A stretch of 64,000 nucleotides of DNA from Hyalella azteca (taxonomy: Eukaryota > Arthropoda > Malacostraca > Amphipoda > Hyalellidae). This document shows positions 11,901 through 22,800 of this stretch, piece after piece. The DNA lies in contig NW_025947730.1 of the NCBI RefSeq assembly GCF_000764305.2, positions 232,064 through 296,063 of the forward strand. Reading direction: 5' to 3'. The translations under genes were made by a program, and so were the position numbers. The first letter of the stretch is position 1; every line of letters begins with the position of its first letter. Below the pieces are notes generated by a model that searched no databases, was not told where the DNA came from, and saw nothing but the letters and a program-made list of their open reading frames with translations.

Positions 11901-14194
11901 CATTTTCCATTATTCTCTTCGACTTGATATCATAAACCTTTCGTTGTCACTTCTTTACCCTCCTGCGAGTAATTCATCTCACCTTCTGTATTTCCAGTCA
12001 CGGGGGAAATAGTGCATGTAATACAGCTGTTCATTTCACCGTCTGTGTTTCCAGTCACGGGAGAAATATTTCATGTAAAACAGCTGTTCATCTCACTGTC
12101 CTGTTCATCTCACCGTCTGTGCTTCCAGTCGTGAGGGAAATAGTGCATGTAATACAGCTGTTCATTTCACTCTCTGTGTTTCCAGTCGTGGGGGAAATAC
12201 CGGTAGTGCACGAAATACAGCTGTTCATCTCACCGTCTGTGTTTCCAGTCGTGGGGGAAATAGTGCATGTAATAATATTTCCAGTCACGGGGGAAATAGT
12301 GCCTGTAATACAGCTGTTCATCTCACCGTCTGTATTTCCAGTCACGGGGGGAAATAGTGCATGTAATACGGCAGTTCATCGCACCTTCTTTATTTCCAGT
12401 CACGGGGGAAATAGTGCCTGTAATACAGCTGTTCATTTCACCGTCTGTGTTTCCAGTCGCGGGGTAAATAGTGCATGTAATACAGCTGTTCATTTCATCG
12501 TCTATGTTCCCAGTCGTATGGGAAATAGTGTATGTAATACCGCTGTTCATCTCACCGTCTGTGTTTCCAGTCGTGGGGGAAATAGTGCATGTAATACAGC
12601 TGTTAATTTCACCGTCTGTGTTTCCAGTCGTGGGAGAAATAGTGCATGTAATCATGTAATACAGCAGTTGATTTCACCGTCTGTGTTTCCAGTCGTGGGG
12701 GAAATAGTGCATGCAGTACAGCTGTTCATTTCACCGTCTGTTTTTCCAGTCGTGGGGGAAATAGTACATGTAATACAGCTGTTCATCTCACCGTCTGTGT
12801 TTCCAGTCACGGGGAAAATAGTGCATGTAAGCATGTAATACAGCAGTTGATCTCACCGTCTGTATTTCCAATCACGGGGGAAATAGTACATGTAATACAG
12901 CTGTTAATTTCACAGTCTGTGTTTCCAGTCGTGGGGGAAATAGTGCATGTAATACAGCTGTTAATTTCACCGTCTGTGTTTCCAGTCGTGGGGGAAATAG
13001 TGCATGTAATACAGCTGTTAATTTCACCGTCTGTGTTTCCAGTCGTGGGGGAAATAGTTCATGTAATACAGCTGTTAATTTCACAGTCTGTGTTTCCAGT
13101 CGCGGGGGAAATAGTGCATGTAATACAGCAGTTCATCTCACCGTCTGTGTTTCCAGTCGTGGGGGAAATAGTGCATGTAATACAGCTGTTAATTTCACAG
13201 TCTGTGTTTCCAGTCACGGGGGAAATAGTACATGTAATACAGCAGTTGATCTCACCGTCTGTATTTGCAGTCGTGGGGGGGCTCTTGTACAACAACACAT
13301 TCGTCCCCGACGGCCAACCCATCACCGCTGACGGCTGCTTACTCAGTAACTCATCGGGCATCGTAATGAACGGTCAGTGAATCAGTTAATGTATGAGTGT
13401 ATCAGTGAATGTATCAGTGAATGTATCAGTGAATGTATCAGTGAATGTATCAGTGAATGTATCAGTGAATGTATCAGTGAATGTATCAGTGAATCAGTGA
13501 ATGTATCAGTAAATCATTGAATGTATCAGAATGAGTCAGTGAATCAGTACATGTATCAGTGAACCAGTGAATAAATCAGGGAATTGGTGAATTTACCAGT
13601 GAAAGTATCATTAAAATTTTTTGATCTCCTAATCTTCTCTAGCGATAATTTGTTCATATAGTTGAAGAAACGAACAAAACATTTTGTTTGCCTCAACTAA
13701 TTAACTCCATGAACAATTTATTCCTAAGTAAGACGTTATTAGAATTAAGAATTCATTATGAAAATTAAAGAACAATGTGTATAACTGAATATCTTACTCG
13801 GTAGGCCTCTCCTACACATAGCAGCTCAAGGGCACGTAGCGGTCTAACTAGCTAGACTGAACTACTGAGTAACTATACTCAACTATTAATATTATAAGTT
13901 ACTCGTAACTAATGATGAACGATATCCTAATTTTGCAGACAACTTCAAAACCCCGTACAATGCGAGCCTGATGCCTGCTAAACTGACGTGCTGCAAAGGA
14001 AAGATCGCTGGCCACTGCGTCGACTTCTACGAACGCTCCTACAAATTTGCCTACTGTGAGGCCGTGTTGGGGTGCCAGGCCCTAGGCCTAGAGCTGGCCT
14101 CGTACGAACTCTACAACTACACTGAGATCCAGCAGTTCATCAAAACTTTATTGGCACCGCCAGGTGATGTTTACTTATTATAATTATTATACTA

Positions 14195-14237
<43 letters not shown>

Positions 14238-14338
14238 ATTATTATTATTATTATTATTATTATTTACCATAAGACAATAGAGTGTTGCCAGCTTTAATTA
14301 AACCATGCTGGCTTGTAGCCGAATCCTATTATTATTAA

Positions 14339-14392
<54 letters not shown>

Positions 14393-15406
14393 CCATAAGA
14401 CAATAGAGTGTTGCCAGCTTTAATTAAACCATGCTGGCTTGTAGCCGAATCCTAATAACCCGGCGGCCACAATGCCGAATTCGACAACAAGTTGTGAGAC
14501 TCGAACCCCCAACTCGCTGCCCCAATCTTGTTTATCTTTGTTTCTTGGCGGTCTTAACTGATTGTTAGAAATTTAATTAGTACATTTTTAATGCATTTCA
14601 ATGTGTTTACATGTTCAAATATATTTAGAAATGAAGAAATGTCTAAATTTAAGAGCATTTCAGGAGTTTAAGTTTAACTAGATGCTCGTTTAGCTAATTT
14701 TATCTGCTATTATTTAAGGCATATCGCGTTAAAAATATTAATGTTTCAGACCGTTATTTCTAGACTTTAAAGGACGTAGAGTGAACATTGATCTAATATT
14801 GTCTCATTCGGATTTGGTGAATGTTTTTAATCTAAATGAATGTTAATAAAGTACAAACATCAGCAAAATATTCAGCAAGAACAATTGAATTTTATTCATT
14901 CCCACTATTCAGTATCCGATTACATAATCCCTTCTCAGCTCCATTCATTTAAAGTAGAATCTTTTAAAAACAGGCTTATGCAAATTCAAACGCTACATAA
15001 CACTAATAAAGTATATTTGTACTTCAAAAACATACGAAAGCATTTTAGTCGTTAATATAGTTCAATTTAGTACCATTCAATTTATCACTAACAGTACGAA
15101 TCGTATTCACATTCAAATCAGTAAACATTACAATTTTGTTAATATTCCCTGCCACAACTTTTTGCAGCTTCCTTATGGAGTTGGATTAACGTGAAGCGAG
15201 GAGACGACGGAGTGTTCCGTTTTGTGCCGGGGGGACAAGAGAACAAGTTTCCTTTCAAACCTTACACGACCATGGCATACAACTGCACCGAGTATCAGTC
15301 CAACTACGCCTACCTTTTCACATCGGACTGCGGGGCAAAATACGAAAGTAGGGCCATCTGCATCGGTCCTAACAGTGCCCTGCCAAAATGTCTAATTTTA
15401 GAATGA
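8977..15406 (+). CDS. Secreted C-type-lectin-like protein, 7 exons, 329 aa
   Basis: Exons: 8977-9009, 9370-9429, 9756-9963, 11435-11557, 13271-13372, 13939-14163, 15168-15406 (stop TGA). All introns are GT-AG and phases join without a break; introns 3-6 are all phase 1. Residues 1-25 form a signal peptide (MEAPRAAAVFLAIAVLTSAV, then cleavage near DARA/GS). Residues 32-141 have spaced cysteines (46, 93, 111) and a CADAAY...FDGACY pattern that loosely resembles a PAN/apple domain (inference). Residues about 176-320, exons 6-7, look like a C-type lectin-like domain: paired Cys, an AYCEAVLGCQALGLELASYE helix region, a WSWINV strand, then NCTEYQ, SDCGAKYESRAICI. Calcium-dependent sugar-binding EPN/QPD and WND motifs are absent, so canonical sugar binding is doubtful. 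Start chosen because it opens a clean signal peptide. Its ligand is unknown; in arthropods such proteins often serve in immunity or mucus, which the sequence does not prove. Confidence 0.8.
9162..9285 (+). repeat. Degenerate 26-30-bp tandem repeat, lectin-like intron 1
   Basis: About four to five copies of a unit based on CCTGTAATAATTATTAATGG lie in the first intron of the lectin-like gene. Confidence 0.7.
11120..11255 (+). repeat. 30-bp tandem repeat in lectin-like intron 3
   Basis: Four to five near-identical copies of a 30-bp unit containing GAGTTATAGTGTCTTTACGA lie 180 bp before exon 4. Confidence 0.85.
11541..11830 (+). repeat. 26-bp array copying the exon 4 donor site
   Basis: About ten copies of a 26-bp unit run rightward from the exon 4 / intron 4 boundary. 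Each unit holds the last exonic bases (TTTACGTCA.GACGCCTC) followed by GTAAGTTG, so each is a candidate 5' splice site. The true boundary is placed at 11557/11558 by frame and by the first unit, which has AGGACG where later units have ATGACG. Because 26 is not a multiple of three, use of a later donor would usually shift the frame. Each unit also carries TTACGTCA, a CRE-like octamer. Confidence 0.9.
11990..13285 (+). repeat. 57-bp array copying the exon 5 acceptor site
   Basis: More than twenty copies of a 57-bp unit fill the second half of intron 4. Each has CCGTCTGTGTTTCCAG followed by TCGTGGGGGAAATAGTGCA, matching the true acceptor at 13270 (CCGTCTGTATTTGCAG) and the first exonic bases TCGTGGGGGG. 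The unit encodes 19 residues, and from 12847 to the exon it is open in exon 5's frame (motif VVGEIVHVIQLFISPSVFP). Some units vary (TCACGGGGG for TCGTGGGGG; extra or missing blocks near 12260, 12655 and 12832). Confidence 0.92.
13373..13600 (+). repeat. 12-bp GTATCAGTGAAT array starting at the exon 5 donor
   Basis: The donor itself reads GTCAGTGAATCAG and is followed at once by eight to ten copies of GTATCAGTGAAT that decay to the right. The array therefore appears to have grown from the splice donor. Confidence 0.85.
14190..14455 (+). repeat. (TTA)n arrays with a duplicated 62-bp segment
   Basis: Two blocks of TTA/ATT trinucleotides (about 14190-14265 and 14325-14390) are each followed by the same segment of about 62 bp beginning ACCATAAGACAATAGAGTGT (14266 and 14391). 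The unit has therefore been duplicated in tandem within lectin-like intron 6. Confidence 0.85.
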
Positions 15407-15744
15407 AGAAAGAACAGCTCACTCCTAGAAATAGGCGGGACTTTGTCCAAATAACAATGTACTTTTTTTGTCCCCTTGTTGGTCCTTCTGACCCACAAAA
15501 ATCGCGGCAAAAGAGGGAATCAGCGTTACGGCTGCTCTCTGCCCGTGTAGGCAGTTAGGAAGTGTGTCATTATTTGGACAATGAGACATTATCTTTTCTG
15601 AGTGAGTGGCATGTGTTAGTCTGGAATTGCGCACGAATTTTATCTGAAAAAATTTTGTTTCTTCATCACAATTTTATTAATCTTATTTGTTATTTTTCGC
15701 TTTCTGATTCTCTTCTACATCCAAATCTATAAAGCCTTTGAATC

Positions 15745-15750
15745 AATAAA
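15745..15750 (+). promoter_or_regulatory. Poly(A) signal AATAAA of the lectin-like gene
   Basis: AATAAA lies 339 nt after the stop codon and is the first canonical signal downstream of it. A TTCAGTGATT stretch and T-rich DNA follow. Confidence 0.45.
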
Positions 15751-16417
15751 GACCTTCAGTGATTATATTTTTTTATCCATCCCCTCACAACTTCAATGGC
15801 CCCACCAATGCGATGTAAGAATAATATAATCAGCTAATAATAATAATAGTTATATATAATAATTACTGTCAGATGAATTAGTTATTAACACCTCAATAAT
15901 AATCAGGCCCACAAGTGCATATACTCGAAAATGTCGGCGTAACCAGCAATTCGGTAACGAAAGATAACAATTTGGTATTTTAAACCAATATAAACAGTGA
16001 TTTGTTATTCGCATTGCCTCAATTGATTCGTTGTCACCTAAGCGTCTCTAAACTTTTCCTCTGATCCACGAGTCAGTCTGAGACGCACAATTTTATATTG
16101 TGAGCTAAATAACTGAGCTGGAAATGTTATTGAAAAACAAAGAGGATGAATCTAATTTACCATGACTACCAGAAAAATATTAGAGCCTCATTAATAGGTA
16201 ATGCGTCTGCTTCTAGAACGTTTGGTTGATAAGGATATTTGGCAATCTAGTTCTGAATGAAGAACTTAGTTCTTGTTCTGTCAGGTTGAGAACTTAGACA
16301 GAACTGACGTTTTAAAGTGCCCTCTGATGAAATAAAGTTTACAATTTCAAATGACAAATTTTGGATATATTGGACATCGATTCTTACCTTGACAACTGCA
16401 ACTGCTTACCTTGGGTG
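15751..16417. other. No gene recognised
   Basis: AT-rich spacer after the lectin-like gene. No repeats longer than a few units and no coding signal were seen. Confidence 0.5.
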
Positions 16418-16720
16418 GCGTCAGCCACTGCAACATGAACACCCCAACAGAGGGTAGCGTCAGCAACTGTAACATGAACACCCCAACAGAGGGTGACGTC
16501 AGCCACTGCAACATGAACACCCCAACAGAGGATGGCGTCAGCCACTGCAACATGAACACTCCAACAGAGGGTTGCGTCAGCCATTGCAACATGAACACCC
16601 CAACAGAGGGTTGCGTCAGCCACTGCAACATGAACACCTCAACAGAGGGTTGCGTCAGCCACTGCAACATGAACACCCCAACAGAAGGTTGCGTCAGCCA
16701 CTGCAACATGAACACCCGAA
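16418..16720 (+). repeat. 39-bp minisatellite
   Basis: Eight copies of GCGTCAGCCACTGCAACATG, then AACACCCCAACAGAGGGTT. As 39 is a multiple of three and the unit lacks stops in several frames, both strands show long spurious open frames. Confidence 0.95.
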
Positions 16721-17397
16721 CATATGTGAGACACCGTCTGCGTACCACATGCGTGTTCGCACATGCCGATTCCCTGGACGTTATCTCAGCGAGATATTGA
16801 TAAAGAGAGATGATCACTTCAAGAACATCGCTCAGATCTTCACATGACAAGGACCGAGATACCGAGTGTTTATAACGCGCTGGCGGCTACACACTTGCGG
16901 TACAAGCGGGCCGTAGGTTGCAGGGCTGGCAGTGGCAGCTGGTGGATGTAGTGTCGGCGGCTGATGGCATCCAGCAGGTGGTGTATGAAAAGGTAGTGGC
17001 ATGTGGCTGTGATGAATTTCTGTGGCATCTGGCTAGGCAGGTGGAGCGCTTTTGATTGATATTATGACAGGTGAAGAGCGTTAGATTGTCAGGTGGTTGT
17101 GACTGCAGCTGGTGCATGGTGCACTTTTGGCTCACGTGCTCAGTGGTACATCGCTAGTTGTCGGTCAGGCTGTGGTCTTTTTATGGTGCAAGGAGCATCT
17201 CAAAATTGCCCGAGTGACTGTAGCAAGTGGGGTTGAAAGTGCATTTCTGGTTGCTATGGTGGTAGGACAATAATGGTAGTATATGGTAGTAACTTTTGGT
17301 TACTTGGGTGGTTATTAGTGTCTGTAGTTGAGGTGCATTTATAGTTCCAGTGATAGGTGATGAATTTCTGATGGCTGATGCGCTTGTGATGGGACTA
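16721..17397. other. No gene recognised
   Basis: GT-rich, moderately GC DNA between two minisatellites, with scattered GGTAGT and GGTGGT words but no clear unit. Confidence 0.45.
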
Positions 17398-17583
17398 ATG
17401 GTCCAACGTGTAACGGGTGTGGGACGGAAGGTCCAACGTGTAGCGGGTGTGGGACAGATGGTCCAACGTGTTGTGGGTGTGGGACGGAAGGTCCAACATG
17501 TGACGGGTGTGGGACGGAAGGTCCAACGTGTAGCGGGTGTGGGACAGATGGTCCAACGTGTAGTGGGTGTGGGACGGAAGGTC
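17398..17583 (+). repeat. 30-bp minisatellite
   Basis: Six copies of GGTCCAACGTGTAGCGGGTG plus TGGGACGGAA; every second or third copy has ACAGAT for ACGGAA, hinting at a higher-order pattern. Confidence 0.95.
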
Positions 17584-18017
17584 CTACTACATCTTGTGCG
17601 ATGTATGGACGTGGGGCACTTCGAGCTGCTGCATTGTCACGCGTCAGACGATGGCGAGACTCTAAGTTGCGGATGTTGATTTGTTGATACAAAGCCCAAA
17701 GTGAACGAACTCACGCAATGAGAAATCAATAATCAAGAGTTTATTTGTTTCAAACTTTGTTTGCAAGTTCACACTCTGGCGGCGAGAAGTCGATATTCCA
17801 TATTTTATAATATTTCAAACCTTATTTACAAGTTCATACATATGCGCGGGAATTCACTGATTCAACAGGTTGACTATATAGAAGCTCATTAACCTTCACT
17901 AAAATAGTCTCATAGGTACAGGTGTTAGAGAAAATTAGAGAAACACCTTAGAAATCCAAAAAATATATTTTAGTAAATAACAAATTTACTCCCCTACAAA
18001 TTTACTAATAACAAATT

Positions 18018-19250
18018 TATTTCGAACCTTTAGCCCTACCGGGTCCACCTATAGCGGCAATTGCAGCCTCAATTCTCCGAGGTATTGTTTCATGTAAATT
18101 ATGAATTATTTACGTAATTTTAACCCATTCTTCAGTTAAAACTCCCTCCAGCTCTTTTAAAGACGATGGCGGCGTTAATCGACTTCTAAATTGCATTTCT
18201 AAAATTGACCGTAAATGCTCGATAATATTCTAGTCTGGTGATTGTGGGGGCCAAATGCGTTCAACTTCTTTACAATGTTCCTCGTGTCATTTTTAGCTCA
18301 TTTTCTCATTTATGGAAAAAAGGCGCTATTGTGCTTGTCATGTCCGTCCGTCCGTCCGTCTGTCTGTCCGTCTGTCTGTCCGTCTGTCTGTCCGTCTGTC
18401 TGTCCGTCTGTCTGTCCGTCCGTGACTTCATGTTTTCGTCGACGAGAAAATGCGCTCTCTGTCACTCACTGCAGTGAGTACTGAGTTCTATTTTTTAACA
18501 ATTCCAGCTGTAGGGATCGGGGCATTATCGTCTTGCAAGATTGCTTTCCCTTCCGGAAACAGTGCTTGAACCATTAGATGAACTTGGTTGTTCAAAATTC
18601 CTAAATATTCACGACCATACATTTTACAATGAAGGGAAATCATTGGCCCTATTTCCAAAAAATATCTCCTCTGATCATCCCCCGCCATGTTTTACGGTTG
18701 AGAGGAGCCTGTTGGGATTAAGTGACTTTTTTGGCCGTCTCCAAACGTAAACTCGGCCAGAGGTTGGAAATAAGGCACACGATGATTCAATAAGGCGCAC
18801 GATGATTCGTCAGAGAAAATCACATTTCAACTGCTTGCGGGATAAATTCTGGAGGTTTTTATACCAATATAAATGCTCTAAAGCATTTGTATTTGAAACC
18901 AGAGATTTTTTAATTGCAGCTCTTCCAGATCTGCGCAGCTCTCGGCGGACAGTCTTTATGGAAACTGGGTTCTGTAGGGGTCCATTGAGTCAGCAGTAAT
19001 TTTAACAGCCGTGTTTTTTCGATTGTCCCTCACAATTCAATTTAGGTACCGACGGTCTCTCACAGATAATTTCGACTTTCAGCCAGACCTGTGCTCTACT
19101 GAGGACGTTTTTAATTCTCTTTCAAAAGCGGTCATTACTTCTGAAAGAGTACCTCTAGAAACGTCAAGCTTTGGAGAAGTTTCTGACACAAGCACCTGCC
19201 ATACGGGCACCACCAATTTGGCCTCTTTGAAAGTCAGAGATGTTTGCCAT
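18018..19250 (-). pseudogene. Tc1/mariner transposase pseudogene, interrupted
   Basis: On the minus strand it begins ATG at 19250 with SDFQRGQIGGARMAGA, a Tc1 N-terminus. It continues with VRRELRRSGRAAIKK and GREYLGILNNQV, then ALFPEG and the catalytic-Asp block QDDNAPIPTAG near 18510-18545. It resumes as EEHCKEVERIWPPQSPD and NIIEHLRSILE (catalytic acidic residue) at about 18200-18285, and ends LHETIPRRIEAAIAA. Between the two catalytic blocks sits about 200 bp of foreign repeat (18288-18490). There are frameshifts and stops, including one inside SPD-x-NIIEH, so the transposon is dead. Terminal inverted repeats were not identified. Confidence 0.88.
18288..18490 (+). repeat. Dispersed element with TCCG/TCTG core, copy 1, inside the transposase
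   Basis: CATTTTCTCATTTATGG, then GTGCTTGTCATG, (TCCGTCTG)n at 18335-18422, then TTTTCGTCGACGAGAAAATG and CGCTCTCTGTCACTCACTGC. A second copy with the same flanks lies at 28393-28555, so the unit is larger than its microsatellite core and moved as a block. Confidence 0.85.
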
Positions 19251-19806
19251 TTATAAATTATAGTATAGATTAGGTTATCGACACAAATATTTACAAAAAA
19301 TATCTTTGCAAGGACAAAATATCAATTAGCAGCAACAATAAACAATAGAATATAAAAACATGTCCCGTTGTCATTGTTAATAACATGTTTAAAAATTACG
19401 ATGTCAGGTTGTTTTTTTCCAAAGAAGCAAAATGTCAGGTGTTTTCCCTTATTTTGTCCACCCCATGGACGTAGCTTTTGCTATGTTTTGATGACTAATC
19501 TTCCACACAGACACCACATTAATTATTTCATTTTGGAGGTAAACTCAAAATTTCCTCGCGATTCAACAATCTTTTCTATGCAAATCACGGCAAAGGTCAA
19601 CTATAATACACCATGGCAAATTTTCAGGAATACTTTACTCGGTAATCCTGATTGGATTTCAACCTAAATTTATTATGCAAACTACTATACATTCTAATTC
19701 CAACGTTAATTCATTATCTTAAAAAATTTACCTCTTACTAAGGCTGGGAACAATAGAGTCTTATTTTTATTTTAAAAATTATAATTTGCCTCAAGTACAC
19801 TTTAAA
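19251..19806. other. Spacer with likely UGT promoter region; nothing specific seen
   Basis: AT-rich DNA between the dead transposon and the UGT start codon. No clear TATA box or initiator could be singled out. Confidence 0.4.
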
Positions 19807-22800
19807 ATGCGGTGCTTTTCAAGAAGTCTCAAGAAATTTCCGTTTTTGGTTTGCGCGGTTCTCTGCTTAATGTCATCTCCAGCTTCCGGGGGTAACTATT
19901 TAATTTTGTCGCCCTTCGGATCGCGTTCAGTGCGCGGTGTGTTCAACACGTTGAGCGAAGGCCTCCTCAGTAAAGGCCATAACGTGACGTTCGTTTCTTC
20001 TGGAGAACCAGTGACTCACCACGAGAACATGACCCATGTTACGTCACCACACACTGCTTTGGACGAGCTCGACCTGTTCAAAGTCAGGTTCGGGCTGTCG
20101 GTGTTCAAAATCTGGAAGAGAGCGTTTCCAGAAGCAGCTAAAATGATGTACGAAATGAAGGAAATTATAGCGCTGTGGAACGACCGCCATCGGTTCGACG
20201 CCATCATCATCAACAGCGCTGCTAACGAGATGGCACTTCCGTTCCTATTGAACGTGTCAGCTCCGTTCATCACGCTGCAGCCAGCTGGCTTGGACCCATT
20301 ACAGCTGGCTTACCTAGGTAAGTCTTCAGGGGTAAATGAATCATTCTTGAGTCTAAATGGATATTAGTTTTAGTATTTTTGCCTAAAAATACCTCAATTT
20401 TTTTTTATCGGCTTGTCTTGTTCGACTCACGAATAAGCTCCACGCTTATAAACGCCATATCCTATACATACATTTATGGTATGTATGTTTTTATATATAT
20501 TACATTCATACATACATTTTAGGTAAATATTCTTGTACGTACCTAAAATTTATTTATTCGTACATAAGTATTAAAACAAATATAACTCCTCGGTATAAAA
20601 AGTAATTTTATCGCATAAAATCCAGGACTCGTGCTTTTCAAGAAAAAATATGTTCAGTTACACTATAAATATAAGTATCTCCATTCATCAGCCTATAACT
20701 GCACCCGACGCATCCAACTGCCGCAATACCTTTAACGCAGTTACTGTTTAAAATCTCTCGTCCAACCTACCTTGCAGGGAACCTGGTGTCTCCTGCGACG
20801 CTGCCGTCCATAATCCTGCCGTACGACAACAACATGTCGCTGTGGGAGCGTCTGGTCAACACACTCACTCTTGTCGTACTCAAGTATTCCTTCCACCGCT
20901 CAGTGGGCACCCCGCTTAAGAATGCTCTCATGTCCAAGTTCCCTGACCTGCCAGACGCGCGGTAGGTTCTCAATACGCTTCTTTGTGACAGAAAAACTGT
21001 TTTCCTCACCAGAGCTTTAATCTCAATATACTTTCCCTAGTAAAATGATAAAATATCAACATCATCAACATGTTTAATTTCGCTACACAGGTCCGTCTAC
21101 CCGACGCAGTCCCTCTCGCTATTTAACAGTCACCCCCTCATCGACGGTGCAGTGCCGCTGCTGCCGCTGCAGGTGGAGGTTGGCTGCATGTCGTGCCGCC
21201 CTGCCAGGCCTATAGAACATCAGCAGGTCGGTCAATCATGCCCCGTTAAATTAAACAAAATTAATTTAATATTTTGATATGTTGACACAAGAAAAACTCT
21301 GGCGAGCGCAGCAGAAGTGAATTTTTTATAATAGAAACAAATGCAATCAAATCGGATGGATCTAAAGATAAATCAGTGTTATAAACAAAGACGTTCAAAT
21401 CAAACTAGATACAAAAATGATTGCTAAGGAAAAATATCTAGCAAACTCCTGGCAAGAGGAAATAAAGGAAAATAATCGCATTCGGAGAGGAAAGTGTGCT
21501 GGGGGGGTGTCCATCTGGAATGTTGTCAGCTCTTTCCAACACACGCAATTAAGGTTCAAAATTATTCTTGCTTACCATACCTCATTTTTCATTTAAACTA
21601 AAATTTATGTGAAAGGGTCCCCGGATTTCACTCCGAACATTCTATTTACTCTCGAATACAATCATAATTTAATGACGTAGATTCAAACCTATTACAATTC
21701 TAATCATTTTTATCATAATTACTAATCATATTTACATCACAATAAACTTATTTAAAAGACCAGCGCTCAACTCCCGGCAGATGAGAACGTTTCTCTCGCC
21801 CAGCGACCCTCGTCCTGTGATACTCTTCAGCCTCGGATCCTTCCAGCAGCCAGGGAGGTGTGAACCCCCGAGTCAGCTGAACTTCTGACCCTCCACTGAC
21901 TGTAAACCCTCTACTGACTGCCCTCCAACCCTCCACTGACTGCCCTCCAACCCTCCACTGACTGCCCTCCAACCCTCCACTGACTGCCCTCCAACCCTCC
22001 ACTGACTGCCCTCCAGCCCTCTACTGACTGCCCTCCAACCCTCCGCTGAGTGCCCTCCAACCCTCCACTGACTGCCCTCCAACCCTCCACTGACTGCCCT
22101 CCAATCCTCCACTGACTGCACTCCAACCCTCCACTGACTGCACTCCAACCCTCCACTGACTGCACTCCAACCCTCCACTGACTGCACTCCAACCCTCCAC
22201 TGACTGCCCTCCAACCCTCCCCTGACCGCCCTCCAACCCTCCACTGACTGCCCTCCAACCCTCCACTGACTACCTTCCAACCCTCCACTGACTGACCTCC
22301 AACCCTCCATTGACTGCCCTCCAACCCTCCCCTAATTACCCTCCAAACATTAAATGTTAAGAACATCATCGTTTCAACGCTATTTATTCCTGAAGCATAT
22401 AACGGTTTTTTCAAAGTATGAACTGCGATTTGTGCTATATTGGAACAAATTCCTCATTCTTCCTCAAGACAGGATAATATAGAGCAAGCAGTGGATATAT
22501 ATAAAAAAATCGGATTCTGTGAACGAAAATATACCAAAAAATTTCAAAGATCTTTAATTTATAATAGTTAGATTATTCCGAATAAAGTGTATAATATATA
22601 CAATATAATAGAGTATATAAAAAATACAACTACAAAATTTCATACAACCAAATCACCCCAATTTTTCATGCAACCTTGGTTCACTCAACCGTTCAGGATC
22701 CCCGAGCGGTTCGTGGCGGTTCTGTACGCAGGGTTCGCCGCCCTCCCCCACCTGCGGTTCATTGCTAAGCTCCCCCCGCCCCCCACCGGCCCCCTCCCCC

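Noticed and set aside
12119..12838. A 239-residue open frame in the 57-bp array.
   Set aside because: It is out of frame with exon 5 after the irregular block near 12832 and has no start or gene context. Only the 12847-13372 part joins exon 5 in frame.
16418..16720. CRISPR array.
   Set aside because: Contiguous tandem repeats without unique spacers, in a eukaryotic genome; the same holds for every other array here.
21748..22414. Long minus-strand frames with VEGWRAVSGGLE-type repeats.
   Set aside because: They are translations of the 22-bp array in UGT intron 4; three overlapping frames are open at once.
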